Source: Victivallales bacterium
Lineage (GTDB): Bacteria; Verrucomicrobiota; Lentisphaeria; Oligosphaerales; Lenti-02
Reading direction: 5' to 3'
Length of the DNA: 5,072 bases
NCBI GenBank assembly: GCA_018648945.1
Contig: JABGQJ010000378.1
Span: 2,387 to 7,458 of the forward strand
Made by a program: the position numbers and the translations under genes. Below the pieces are notes generated by a model. That model did no database searches, was not told where the DNA came from, and saw only the letters and a list, made by a program, of their open reading frames with translations. Positions 1 through 5,072 of this stretch are shown here, one piece after another (the first letter of the stretch is position 1; each line of letters begins with the position of its first letter).

Positions 1-16
1 CAAGTTGCCTTTGGCG

Positions 17-42
17 GGTTGCCCCGACATGTTTCGGCAACC
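17..42 (+). promoter_or_regulatory. Stem-loop in the sulfatase leader
   Basis: GGTTGCC at 17-23 and GGCAACC at 36-42 form a perfect 7-bp inverted repeat around a 12-base loop. It ends 12 bases before the ribosome-binding site. A further direct copy of the core GTTGCC lies at 4-9. The dyad could be an operator for a dimeric regulator, an mRNA leader hairpin, or the tail of an upstream gene's terminator. No T-run follows, which argues against an intrinsic terminator. The role is inferred; only the symmetry is seen. Confidence 0.3.
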
Positions 43-54
43 GGTTCCATCCAT

Positions 55-58
55 GGAG
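55..58 (+). promoter_or_regulatory. Ribosome-binding site of the sulfatase gene
   Basis: GGAG sits 7 bases before the ATG at 66, but only 1 base before the in-frame ATG at 60. The spacing therefore decides for the start at 66 and makes the protein two residues shorter (519 rather than 521 aa). Confidence 0.65.
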
Positions 59-65
59 AATGGCA

Positions 66-1625
66 ATGAGCGACCAGCGCCGTCCGAACTTCCTCGTGAT
101 CGTGACCGACGAGATGCCCGGCAACTGCCTGGGCAGCGACGGACACCCCCTGATCCAGACACCCAACCTGGACCGTCTGGCGGCGGACGGGGTACGGCTA
201 AGTCGTTCCTACACGATCCATCCCATGTGCATGACCACCCGGGCCTCCTGGTTCACCGGTCGCACCCCGCGCGGTCACGGCGTGCGCTGCAACGGCATGT
301 CGCTGGATCCCGAGCTGCCCACCATCACTGAATCCCTGCGCCAGGCGGGCTACCACACCCACGGCATCGGCAAGCATCATCTGCGCAACTGGAGCCCCAT
401 GCGTGGCACGGACCCGAGCACTCTCGACCCCCAGGAGTGGTGCGAGGTCCGGGGGTTCTGGGGCGACGGCCGCGTGTCCGCCATTCCCACGCCCTACTAC
501 GGGCTGGAGAGCGTGGATTTCCTCTGCGGCAACGGCAACGGCATCCAAGGCGACTACGTGAAGTGGGTCAGCGCCCGCGAGCCTCGCTGGCGCGAACTCA
601 TGGCCCCGCCTCCCCTCGCCCCCGACGAGTTCCATCTGCGGCGGGCCTGGGCCAGCCAACTCCCGGCCGAGCTTCACTATGACCAGTGGATGACCGAGCG
701 TTGCATCGCAGCCATGGACCAGGCCCAAGCGGCGGACGAGCCCTTCTTCATCTGGCACTCCTTCCCCGATCCCCACCCCCCCTATACCGCGCCCGAGCCC
801 TGGGGCAGCATGTACGACCCGGACGATGTCCCGCCTCCCAACCGCCGGGACGGCGAACTCGATGACCTGCCCGACCACATGGCCATGCAGTTCCGCGAGC
901 AGTTCCTCACCTCCGGCTGCAGCGGCCTCACCGACATGCCCGACGACCATATCCGCAAAATGCGCGCCATGACCTACGGCATGATCTCCCACGTGGACCA
1001 CCATGTGGGGCTCCTGCTCGACGAACTCGACGAGCGCGGCCTGCGCGAGGATACGGTCGTCGTCTTCATGTCCGACCACGGTCGCTGCCTCGGCGACCAT
1101 TGGCTGGACAACATGCCCCCCGCCCACTTCGACGAAGTCCTGCGGGTGCCCGGCATCTGGCGCTATCCGCGGCAATTCGCCGCCGGCCTGACCACCGACG
1201 CCCTGGTCTCCGCGCTCGACTTCGCGCCCACCATCCTCGAACTCGCCGGCCTCCCCATTCCCGAAGGCGAAGCCCCGCCCACTCCCGAATGTGTCCAGCA
1301 GCGTCCGCCATGGCCTGGCCACAGCCTGGCTCCCCTGCTCTCGGGCGAGACTGCGAGCGTTCGCGATGCCGTGCTCAGCGAATTGGACGAGGACTACCTC
1401 GGCCTCCAACTCCGCACCCTGATCACCGACAACGCGTGGATGACCGTCTACGGCGGCGACCGCAACCGAGGCGAGCTGTTCGATCTCACCCAGGACCCCA
1501 ACCAGCTCCACAATCTCTGGGACGACCCCGGTGCCGCCTCGCTCAAGGCCGAGATGCAGAGCCGCATGATGTACGAAGTCATCGAGAGCGACAGCGCGCT
1601 CCCGCGCCGCCTGACCCACGCGTAG
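66..1625 (+). CDS. Sulfatase (type I, alkaline-phosphatase superfamily), atypical active site
   Basis: A 519-aa protein of the formylglycine-dependent sulfatase family, whose members hydrolyse sulfate esters, commonly on carbohydrates. The usual landmarks appear in order. An N-terminal metal site has D15-E16 in VIVTDEMPGN, followed by TPNLDRLAADGVRL. The nucleophile motif is C55-M-T-T-R59, followed by ASWFTGRTPRGHG. Then come K103-x-H105 (GKHHL), FPDPHPPY with D235 and H237, the second metal site D337-H338 in SDHGRCLGDH, and a C-terminal GELFDLTQDPNQLHNLW segment. Length is normal. There is no N-terminal hydrophobic segment, so it is probably cytoplasmic. Two departures from the family pattern are visible: Thr replaces the usual Pro/Ala in C-x-P/A-x-R, and M350 stands where a sulfate-binding Lys normally lies 13 residues after the metal-binding Asp. 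Membership in the family is sure. Activity on sulfate esters is likely but not certain, and a phosphoester or phosphonate substrate is possible. No sulfatase-maturing enzyme gene is in the window. The gene converges with the arabinofuranosidase across 31 bp. Confidence 0.93.
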   Translation: MSDQRRPNFLVIVTDEMPGNCLGSDGHPLIQTPNLDRLAADGVRLSRSYTIHPMCMTTRASWFTGRTPRGHGVRCNGMSLDPELPTITESLRQAGYHTHGIGKHHLRNWSPMRGTDPSTLDPQEWCEVRGFWGDGRVSAIPTPYYGLESVDFLCGNGNGIQGDYVKWVSAREPRWRELMAPPPLAPDEFHLRRAWASQLPAELHYDQWMTERCIAAMDQAQAADEPFFIWHSFPDPHPPYTAPEPWGSMYDPDDVPPPNRRDGELDDLPDHMAMQFREQFLTSGCSGLTDMPDDHIRKMRAMTYGMISHVDHHVGLLLDELDERGLREDTVVVFMSDHGRCLGDHWLDNMPPAHFDEVLRVPGIWRYPRQFAAGLTTDALVSALDFAPTILELAGLPIPEGEAPPTPECVQQRPPWPGHSLAPLLSGETASVRDAVLSELDEDYLGLQLRTLITDNAWMTVYGGDRNRGELFDLTQDPNQLHNLWDDPGAASLKAEMQSRMMYEVIESDSALPRRLTHA

Positions 1626-1656
1626 AAGGAGCAGGAGGGGAACGCGCTGGGCCGAG

Positions 1657-3129
1657 TTACTCGCGAACCGCCGCCACGGTGACGGACATGGGGGGCAACT
1701 CGCCAACCAACGCTCCCCCCTTCAAGCTCAGGCCATCGTAGCCCTGAGCCACCACGCGCCCCGGCTCACCGAAGGTATTGTGGGCGGTGATCTCGGCAGC
1801 CGTGAGGACGCGACTGCTCACGGTTGCGGGGGCCATCCCGCGCAAGTCGCAGCGGACGTCCGCCGAGCGGTTGGGATCGGTGTTGCAGAGCGAGAGGTGG
1901 ATGGTGCCAGCCGCATCCCGCGAAGCGGACACATCGACCATCGGTATGCTCTTGTCCTCGCAGACATAGGCGTCGCCCCGCACCTCCACATCCAGCAGGT
2001 CGGCGTCTTGGTGGACCTTGTACATCTCGAAGACATGCCAGGTGGGCGTGCGGAGCATGCGTGCGCCCTCCGTGAGCACCATCGCCTGGAGTACGTTCAC
2101 CGTCTGGGCGATGTTGGCGAGGCGAACCCGGCGGCAGTGGCGGTTGAACACGTTGAGCGTAAGCCCCGCCACCAAGGCATCGCGCACCGTGTTCTGCTGG
2201 TACAGGAAGCCGGGGTTGGTGCCGGGCTCGACCTGGTGCCACGCGCCCCATTCGTCCACCGCCAGCGTGATCCGTCCCGCCGGATCGTGGCGGTCCATGA
2301 TCGCCACGTGATTGCGGACGAGCTCGTCCATGTGCAGCGCGCGGCGCAGCTGCTCGAACCAGTCGATCTCCTCGAACTGGGTGGCGGAACGGCTCTTGGC
2401 CCCGGTGCCGCAATAGTAGTGCAGTGAGAGGCCATCCATGTATCTGCCGGCCTCGCGCATGAGGACCTCGGTCCAATGGTAGTCGCCGCCACTGGGTCCG
2501 CAGGCGATCTTGCGGAGGCGAGTGCCGCCCAAGTTCCGGCAATAGGTTGCGTAGCGTCGGTACTGGTCGGCGTAGAACTCGGGCCGCATGCTGCCGCCAC
2601 ACCCCCAGTTCTCGTTCCCCACGCCCCACAGTTGGACTCCCCAGGGCTCGTCCCGACCGTTGGCCTTGCGCAGGTCGCTCATGGGGCTCTGGCCGTCGAA
2701 GTTGAGATACTCGACCCATTGCTGCATCTCCTGCACCGTGCCGCTGCCCAGATTCCCGCAGATGTACGGGTCGCAGCCGAGTTGGGCGCAGAGCTCAAGG
2801 AACTCATGGGTCCCGAAGGAGTTGTCCTCGGTCACGCCTCCCCAATGGGTGTTCACCATGCTGGGCCGGTCCTGGCGTGGCCCGATGCCGTCCTGCCAGT
2901 GGTACTCGTCCGCAAAGCACCCCCCCGGCCAGCGCAGGTTCGGGATGGCGATCTGGCGCAGGGCCTCGGCCACGTCGTCGCGAACGCCCCGTGTGTTCGG
3001 GATTGCCGAGTCCTCGCCAACCCACAGACCCTCGTAGATGCAACGCCCTAGGTGCTCCGCAAAATGGCCGTAGATATGGCGGTCGATGGTGACGGGCTGC
3101 AAGGGCACATTGACCACGATGCGATTCAT
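1657..3129 (-). CDS. Alpha-L-arabinofuranosidase, GH51, intracellular type
   Basis: A 490-aa enzyme that removes terminal alpha-L-arabinofuranosyl groups from arabinan, arabinoxylan or arabinogalactan oligosaccharides with retention of configuration. The GH51 (beta/alpha)8 barrel is clear. It has [18 protein letters not shown] (E25), [16 protein letters not shown] (R66), acid/base E173 in [14 protein letters not shown]237-Y238-Y239 in LSLHYY, and nucleophile E293 in [10 protein letters not shown] beta-sandwich domain follows from about residue 385 ([17 protein letters not shown]). C71 replaces the Asn of the Geobacillus-type RYPGGNF motif. From memory, RWPGGCFAD is normal for another GH51 subgroup, so I read this as a subgroup mark and not a defect. 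The start at 3129 is chosen because GGAG (3140-3137) lies 7 bases upstream, and because family homology begins at once with [10 protein letters not shown]. No signal peptide is present, so it should act on imported oligosaccharides. It diverges from the barrel-protein gene across 124 bp, which allows shared control. Confidence 0.95.
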   Translation of the reverse strand: MNRIVVNVPLQPVTIDRHIYGHFAEHLGRCIYEGLWVGEDSAIPNTRGVRDDVAEALRQIAIPNLRWPGGCFADEYHWQDGIGPRQDRPSMVNTHWGGVTEDNSFGTHEFLELCAQLGCDPYICGNLGSGTVQEMQQWVEYLNFDGQSPMSDLRKANGRDEPWGVQLWGVGNENWGCGGSMRPEFYADQYRRYATYCRNLGGTRLRKIACGPSGGDYHWTEVLMREAGRYMDGLSLHYYCGTGAKSRSATQFEEIDWFEQLRRALHMDELVRNHVAIMDRHDPAGRITLAVDEWGAWHQVEPGTNPGFLYQQNTVRDALVAGLTLNVFNRHCRRVRLANIAQTVNVLQAMVLTEGARMLRTPTWHVFEMYKVHQDADLLDVEVRGDAYVCEDKSIPMVDVSASRDAAGTIHLSLCNTDPNRSADVRCDLRGMAPATVSSRVLTAAEITAHNTFGEPGRVVAQGYDGLSLKGGALVGELPPMSVTVAAVRE

Positions 3130-3136
3130 GGCGGAA

Positions 3137-3140
3137 CTCC
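3137..3140 (-). promoter_or_regulatory. Ribosome-binding site of the arabinofuranosidase gene
   Basis: GGAG on the minus strand, 7 bases before the ATG at 3129. It fixes the start and excludes the 65-residue upstream in-frame extension to 3324, which would overlap the divergent gene. The site lies inside a near-palindrome, AACTCCGGGGTT at 3135-3146 (10 of 12 positions symmetric), which is probably coincidental. Confidence 0.7.
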
Positions 3141-3180
3141 GGGGTTGAGGGTACTGGCCCAAAGATGGCGCGAAGTTCGT

Positions 3181-3210
3181 CCAGTTTCCAGAGGCAAGGC
3201 CTGGAGTTGG
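3181..3210. promoter_or_regulatory. Imperfect dyad in the divergent intergenic region, possible operator
   Basis: TCCAG (3187-3191) and CTGGA (3201-3205) are perfect inverted arms around 9 bases. They are flanked by CCA (3181-3183) and TGG (3208-3210), giving an interrupted 30-bp dyad centred near 3196. This is close to the middle of the 124-bp region between the two divergent starts. A shared operator for the arabinofuranosidase and barrel-protein genes would suit this place, but that is inference. I found no convincing -35/-10 pair on either strand, so the promoters themselves remain unlocated. Confidence 0.27.
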
Positions 3211-3242
3211 CGGTAGATTCGGACTGTGCCCAAAACCAATCG

Positions 3243-3246
3243 GGAG
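3243..3246 (+). promoter_or_regulatory. Ribosome-binding site of the barrel-protein gene
   Basis: GGAG within CGGGAGAG, 7 bases before the ATG at 3254. The same motif and spacing occur at all three genes in the window, which supports all three starts. Confidence 0.7.
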
Positions 3247-3253
3247 AGCCATC

Positions 3254-4747
3254 ATGCACGCCGCCGGTATCGCGATCAACGAAGACAACTCGCATTTCTT
3301 CGGCAGCAGAAATCCGGAGGCCATGACCGAAGCCGGGCTCCGGGAACTGGTCGATCACTACGCCGGGCCTCTGACGCGGGAGGTGCTGTTCTGCGTTGCG
3401 GGCATGCGCGCCAGCTATGCGGCGGCGGCATGGGAACCGATCTGGGAAGGCGTCGAGTTCGCCGAGGATGAGACGGTCCGCTACGGCGAGAACGAGCTTA
3501 CCGGTCATGCGGCGTTGTGGGTGAGGAACGCCCGCGCGCTACACGAAGAGGGCCTGAACCCCTACGCCTTCTGGCTGGCCTATGCCCGCGAGCAGGGGGT
3601 GTCGCCCTGGATCACCATGCGCATGAACGACATCCACAGTGTGGACAATCCGGGCAACTACATGCATTCCGACTTCTGGCGGGAGAACCCCGACTGCCGC
3701 CGGGTGCCCTATCGCTTCACCCGCTGGCAGGACGCGGCGCTGGACTACGGGCGCGAGGAGGTCCGGGCCCGGGCCTTGGCGCAGGTTGGCGAACTGCTGG
3801 AGACGTTTGACCTGGACGGACTGGAACTGGACTGGATGCGCTTCGGCTATCACTTCCGCCCCGGGCACGAGGCGGAGGGCCGGGAGCAGCTCACCGCCTT
3901 CATGCGCGAGGCACGCAGGCTCACGGAACGGGCAGCGGCACGACTGGGGCATCCGGTGCAACTCGGCGTGCGCGTCCCGAGCCGCCCCGACTCTGCGGCG
4001 GAACTGGGCATGGATGCGGTAGCCTGGGCAGCAGAGGGTCTGGTGGACATGGTGGTGCCCACAGCCTTCTGGGCCACGACCGACTACGCCATGCCTATCC
4101 GCCTCTGGCAACGGCTCATGCCCGAGAGTGTGACCCTGGCCGCAGGGGTGGAGATCCTGACCCGGGCCTACCCGGCCGCGCCGCCAGTCATCAGCACTGC
4201 GGAGATGGTCTTCGGCTCCGCCGCAAACTACCTCTGGCAGGGGGCGGACCGTCTCTACCTTTTCAACCATATGGACTCCGAAACCGCCGTGGCGACGGAG
4301 TCCGACCGGCAACGGATTCTGACCATGGCTGGGGACGCCTGTCAGGTCCGCAAGCAGGTGCGCCGCCATGTGGTCACCTACACCGACACCGTGCCCGATG
4401 GTCGCGAAAACGCCTGTGCTCTGCCCATCGAGCTCCAGTCGGGCCAGTTCCGCGAACTGAGGATCCCCGTCGGCTTCGCGCCCGAAGGCGGGACCGTTCA
4501 GGTGCTGCTTGGCCTGGCCGAGGACACGCCGACAGCCTGCCAACAGGAGGTGCGACTCAATGGGGAGTTGTGTTCTCCCGCCACCGCTCCCGAACTGACT
4601 CTGGCCGAGAATGTGGGGCAGCTGGCCGCCTTTGCCGCACCCGTGGCCGCCGTTGGCGAAGGCGAAAGCGTGGTGGAGATCCGCAACGCCGCCGGCGAAC
4701 CCGTGCAGATCGTCTGGGCGGAGCTGCTCATCGTTCCAGAGGGGTGA
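3254..4747 (+). CDS. Glycoside-hydrolase-like TIM-barrel protein, substrate unknown
   Basis: A 497-aa protein without an obvious signal peptide. I do not recognise a named enzyme. The first 360 or so residues look like a (beta/alpha)8 barrel, with strand-like segments [11 protein letters not shown] (42-52), [11 protein letters not shown] (116-126), [13 protein letters not shown] (185-197), VQLGVRVPS (235-243), [10 protein letters not shown] (264-273), [10 protein letters not shown] (292-301) and DRLYLFNHM (332-340). The DG-x-x-x-D-x-x-R pattern at 188-196 (D188, E191, D193, R196) resembles the strand-end acidic motif of GHL10/DUF187-type glycosidase-like barrels; E191 and D193 are candidate catalytic or binding acids. 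The last 120 or so residues (about 375-495) are rich in short beta-type segments and probably form a beta-sandwich. The start is set by GGAG 7 bases upstream. The gene diverges from the GH51 gene and so may be co-regulated with it. A role in glycan breakdown is inferred from fold and neighbour only. The stop codon overlaps the first bases of a repeat element. Confidence 0.85.
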   Translation: MHAAGIAINEDNSHFFGSRNPEAMTEAGLRELVDHYAGPLTREVLFCVAGMRASYAAAAWEPIWEGVEFAEDETVRYGENELTGHAALWVRNARALHEEGLNPYAFWLAYAREQGVSPWITMRMNDIHSVDNPGNYMHSDFWRENPDCRRVPYRFTRWQDAALDYGREEVRARALAQVGELLETFDLDGLELDWMRFGYHFRPGHEAEGREQLTAFMREARRLTERAAARLGHPVQLGVRVPSRPDSAAELGMDAVAWAAEGLVDMVVPTAFWATTDYAMPIRLWQRLMPESVTLAAGVEILTRAYPAAPPVISTAEMVFGSAANYLWQGADRLYLFNHMDSETAVATESDRQRILTMAGDACQVRKQVRRHVVTYTDTVPDGRENACALPIELQSGQFRELRIPVGFAPEGGTVQVLLGLAEDTPTACQQEVRLNGELCSPATAPELTLAENVGQLAAFAAPVAAVGEGESVVEIRNAAGEPVQIVWAELLIVPEG

Positions 4748-4793
4748 CCGCCAAGGCGCCAAGGACGCCAAGGGGGGAGAGGATGAGAACGGA
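4746..4793 (+). repeat. Interspersed repeat copy R1 (CGCCAAGG type)
   Basis: The copy starts GACCGCCAAGG and contains three imperfect tandem units of CGCCAAGG(A/G), 8-9 bases each, followed by a purine-rich stretch ending GAGAGGATGAGAACGGA. It matches R3 (5000-5046) over its whole length with a few substitutions and one missing base. Its first 29 repeat-core bases (4750-4778) are also complementary to R2. The first two bases are the last two of the TGA stop of the upstream gene. From memory, similar CCAAGG-based repeats are scattered between genes in several environmental bacterial groups. Confidence 0.85.
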
Positions 4794-4889
4794 TTCAGGA
4801 GGCAGAAGGCGGGAGCAGTGCACTTGGGCTGCTCGTCAGTGTCCACGTTCGCCCTGCTCAACTACATTTGGTCCCGTGTTCCTCCGGCT

Positions 4890-4918
4890 TCCCCCCTTGG
4901 CGTTCTCGGTGCCTTGGC
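4890..4918 (-). repeat. Interspersed repeat copy R2, inverted
   Basis: Read on the minus strand this is GCCAAGGCACCGAGAACG followed by CCAAGGGGGGA. It differs from R1 at three positions (all G/A exchanges) and shares the AGAACGCCAAGG block with R3. It thus mixes features of R1 and R3, and could pair with either copy. Confidence 0.85.
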
Positions 4919-4987
4919 GATTCCACATCTCCGGGTGCGGCCATCAACTTGCGGCATCGCGTCCTCCCACCTACTGTTCCGGTAGTG

Positions 4988-5054
4988 GATCAGGAAACCG
5001 ACCGCCAAGACGCTAAGAACGCCAAGGAGGAGAGGATGAGAGCGGAACCTGATC
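4988..5054. repeat. Short inverted repeat flanking R3
   Basis: GATCAGG (4988-4994) and CCTGATC (5048-5054) are a perfect 7-bp inverted pair lying just outside repeat copy R3. CCG and CGG sit just inside on each side. It may mark the ends of a unit or may be chance; it is not present around R1. Confidence 0.35.
5000..5046 (+). repeat. Interspersed repeat copy R3 (CGCCAAGG type)
   Basis: A direct copy of R1, 254 bp further on. It starts GACCGCCAAGACGCTAAG, then AACGCCAAGG, then GAGGATGAGAGCGGA. It has one base fewer than R1 in the G-rich part and a handful of substitutions. The match continues into the purine-rich tail, so the repeat is more than the CCAAGG core. Confidence 0.85.
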
Positions 5055-5061
5055 GACAGAC

Positions 5062-5072
5062 CGACGCCTTGG
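5062..5072 (-). repeat. Possible start of a fourth, inverted repeat copy cut by the window end
   Basis: The window ends in CGACGCCTTGG. Its CCTTGG (5067-5072) is the first core block expected when entering an inverted copy, as at R2, and it could pair with CCAAGG of R3 (5023-5028) over a loop of 38 bases. Only six core bases are visible, so this is weak. Confidence 0.2.

Larger units (their letters stand above)
4746..4922. repeat. Inverted-repeat element formed by R1 and R2
   Basis: Arms 4750-4778 and 4890-4918 pair at 26 of 29 positions as DNA. If transcribed on the plus strand, two of the three mismatches become G-U pairs, leaving one A-C mismatch. One more C-G pair (4749/4919) extends the stem. 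The 111-base interior carries no gene; it holds a smaller possible stem, GAGCAG (4813-4818) with CTGCTC (4829-4834). The size and terminal symmetry are like a REP/BIME pair or a small non-autonomous element. No transposase is in the window, and I saw no clear target-site duplication. Confidence 0.6.
4748..5072. other. Non-coding, repeat-rich stretch
   Basis: These 325 bases hold no gene I can support. Open frames here run on from, or overlap, the upstream gene in other frames, or translate the repeats themselves (for example products with the AKDAK pattern). None has a ribosome-binding site or a recognisable protein pattern. No tRNA-like or T-tract terminator structure was seen. The content is R1, R2, R3, their spacers and the possible fourth copy. 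Confidence 0.6.

Noticed and set aside
60..65. Sulfatase start at the ATG at 60
   Set aside because: The only good ribosome-binding site (GGAG 55-58) would be 1 base away; the ATG at 66 has a 7-base spacing like the other two genes.
1626..1656. Bidirectional terminator between the convergent genes
   Set aside because: The 31 bases contain no stable inverted repeat and no T or A tract, so nothing supports an intrinsic terminator.
198..1706. Long minus-strand open frame opposite the sulfatase
   Set aside because: It is low-complexity (rich in V, G, A, E, H), matches no family pattern, and overlaps a clearly real gene. It is a typical GC-rich antisense shadow.
1100..1741. Plus-strand frame running past the sulfatase end into the intergenic region
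   Set aside because: It is arginine- and proline-rich, has no ribosome-binding site and is an alternative frame of the sulfatase.
2140..2160. Loss of function in GH51 from unusual active-site residues
   Set aside because: The acid/base E173 and nucleophile E293 are both intact. The Cys in RWPGGCF fits a known GH51 subgroup as I recall it, so no defect is claimed.
1766..2719. Second minus-strand open frame inside the arabinofuranosidase gene
   Set aside because: It is rich in R, G, P and H with no motif; it is a frame-shifted shadow of the GH51 gene.
3130..3324. N-terminal extension of the arabinofuranosidase with a hydrophobic, signal-like stretch
   Set aside because: It overlaps the divergent gene by 71 bases and its N-terminal part is antisense to that gene's coding start. 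GH51 similarity and a good ribosome-binding site both point to the ATG at 3129.
4570..5016. Small genes in the tail region
   Set aside because: The frames start inside the barrel-protein gene and translate the repeats. They lack a ribosome-binding site and any protein-like pattern.
4746..5072. CRISPR array
   Set aside because: There are only two direct copies and one inverted copy, with unequal spacing and internal 8-9 base periodicity. There is no regular repeat-spacer pattern and no cas gene.

Overview
The window is GC-rich and carries three full-length protein genes plus a repeat-rich non-coding tail. The genes are a sulfatase (+ strand), a GH51 alpha-L-arabinofuranosidase (- strand) and a TIM-barrel glycoside-hydrolase-like protein of unknown substrate (+ strand). 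This content, together with short CCAAGG-type interspersed repeats after a gene, suggests an environmental polysaccharide degrader. A member of the Planctomycetota/Verrucomicrobiota/Lentisphaerota group or Armatimonadota would fit. That placement is inference from gene content; no marker gene is present.

Layout. Bases 1-65 are the sulfatase leader, with a 7-bp stem-loop and a GGAG ribosome-binding site that favours the ATG at 66. The sulfatase runs 66-1625. It converges with the arabinofuranosidase (1657-3129, - strand) across 31 bp with no recognisable terminator hairpin. A 124-bp intergenic region (3130-3253) separates the arabinofuranosidase start from the divergent third gene (3254-4747, + strand); it holds an imperfect 30-bp dyad near its centre. 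From 4746 to the window end there is no supportable gene. That stretch holds two direct copies and one inverted copy of a roughly 30-48 bp repeat built on a CGCCAAGG motif, and possibly the start of a fourth copy cut by the window end.

How the genes may work together. None of the three proteins has an obvious signal peptide from its best-supported start, so all look cytoplasmic. A sulfatase next to an exo-acting arabinofuranosidase and a second glycosidase-like barrel would suit the intracellular breakdown of imported, arabinose-containing and perhaps sulfated oligosaccharides. The three genes do not form one operon, and the substrate is not shown by the sequence.

Most worth a second look: the sulfatase departs from the family pattern at two active-site positions (CMTTR instead of C-x-P/A-x-R, and Met where a substrate-binding Lys is usual); the third protein is a conserved-looking barrel without an assigned function; and the inverted repeat element starts exactly at that gene's stop codon. 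I found no CRISPR array, transposase, tRNA or rRNA, and no clear new multi-gene system.
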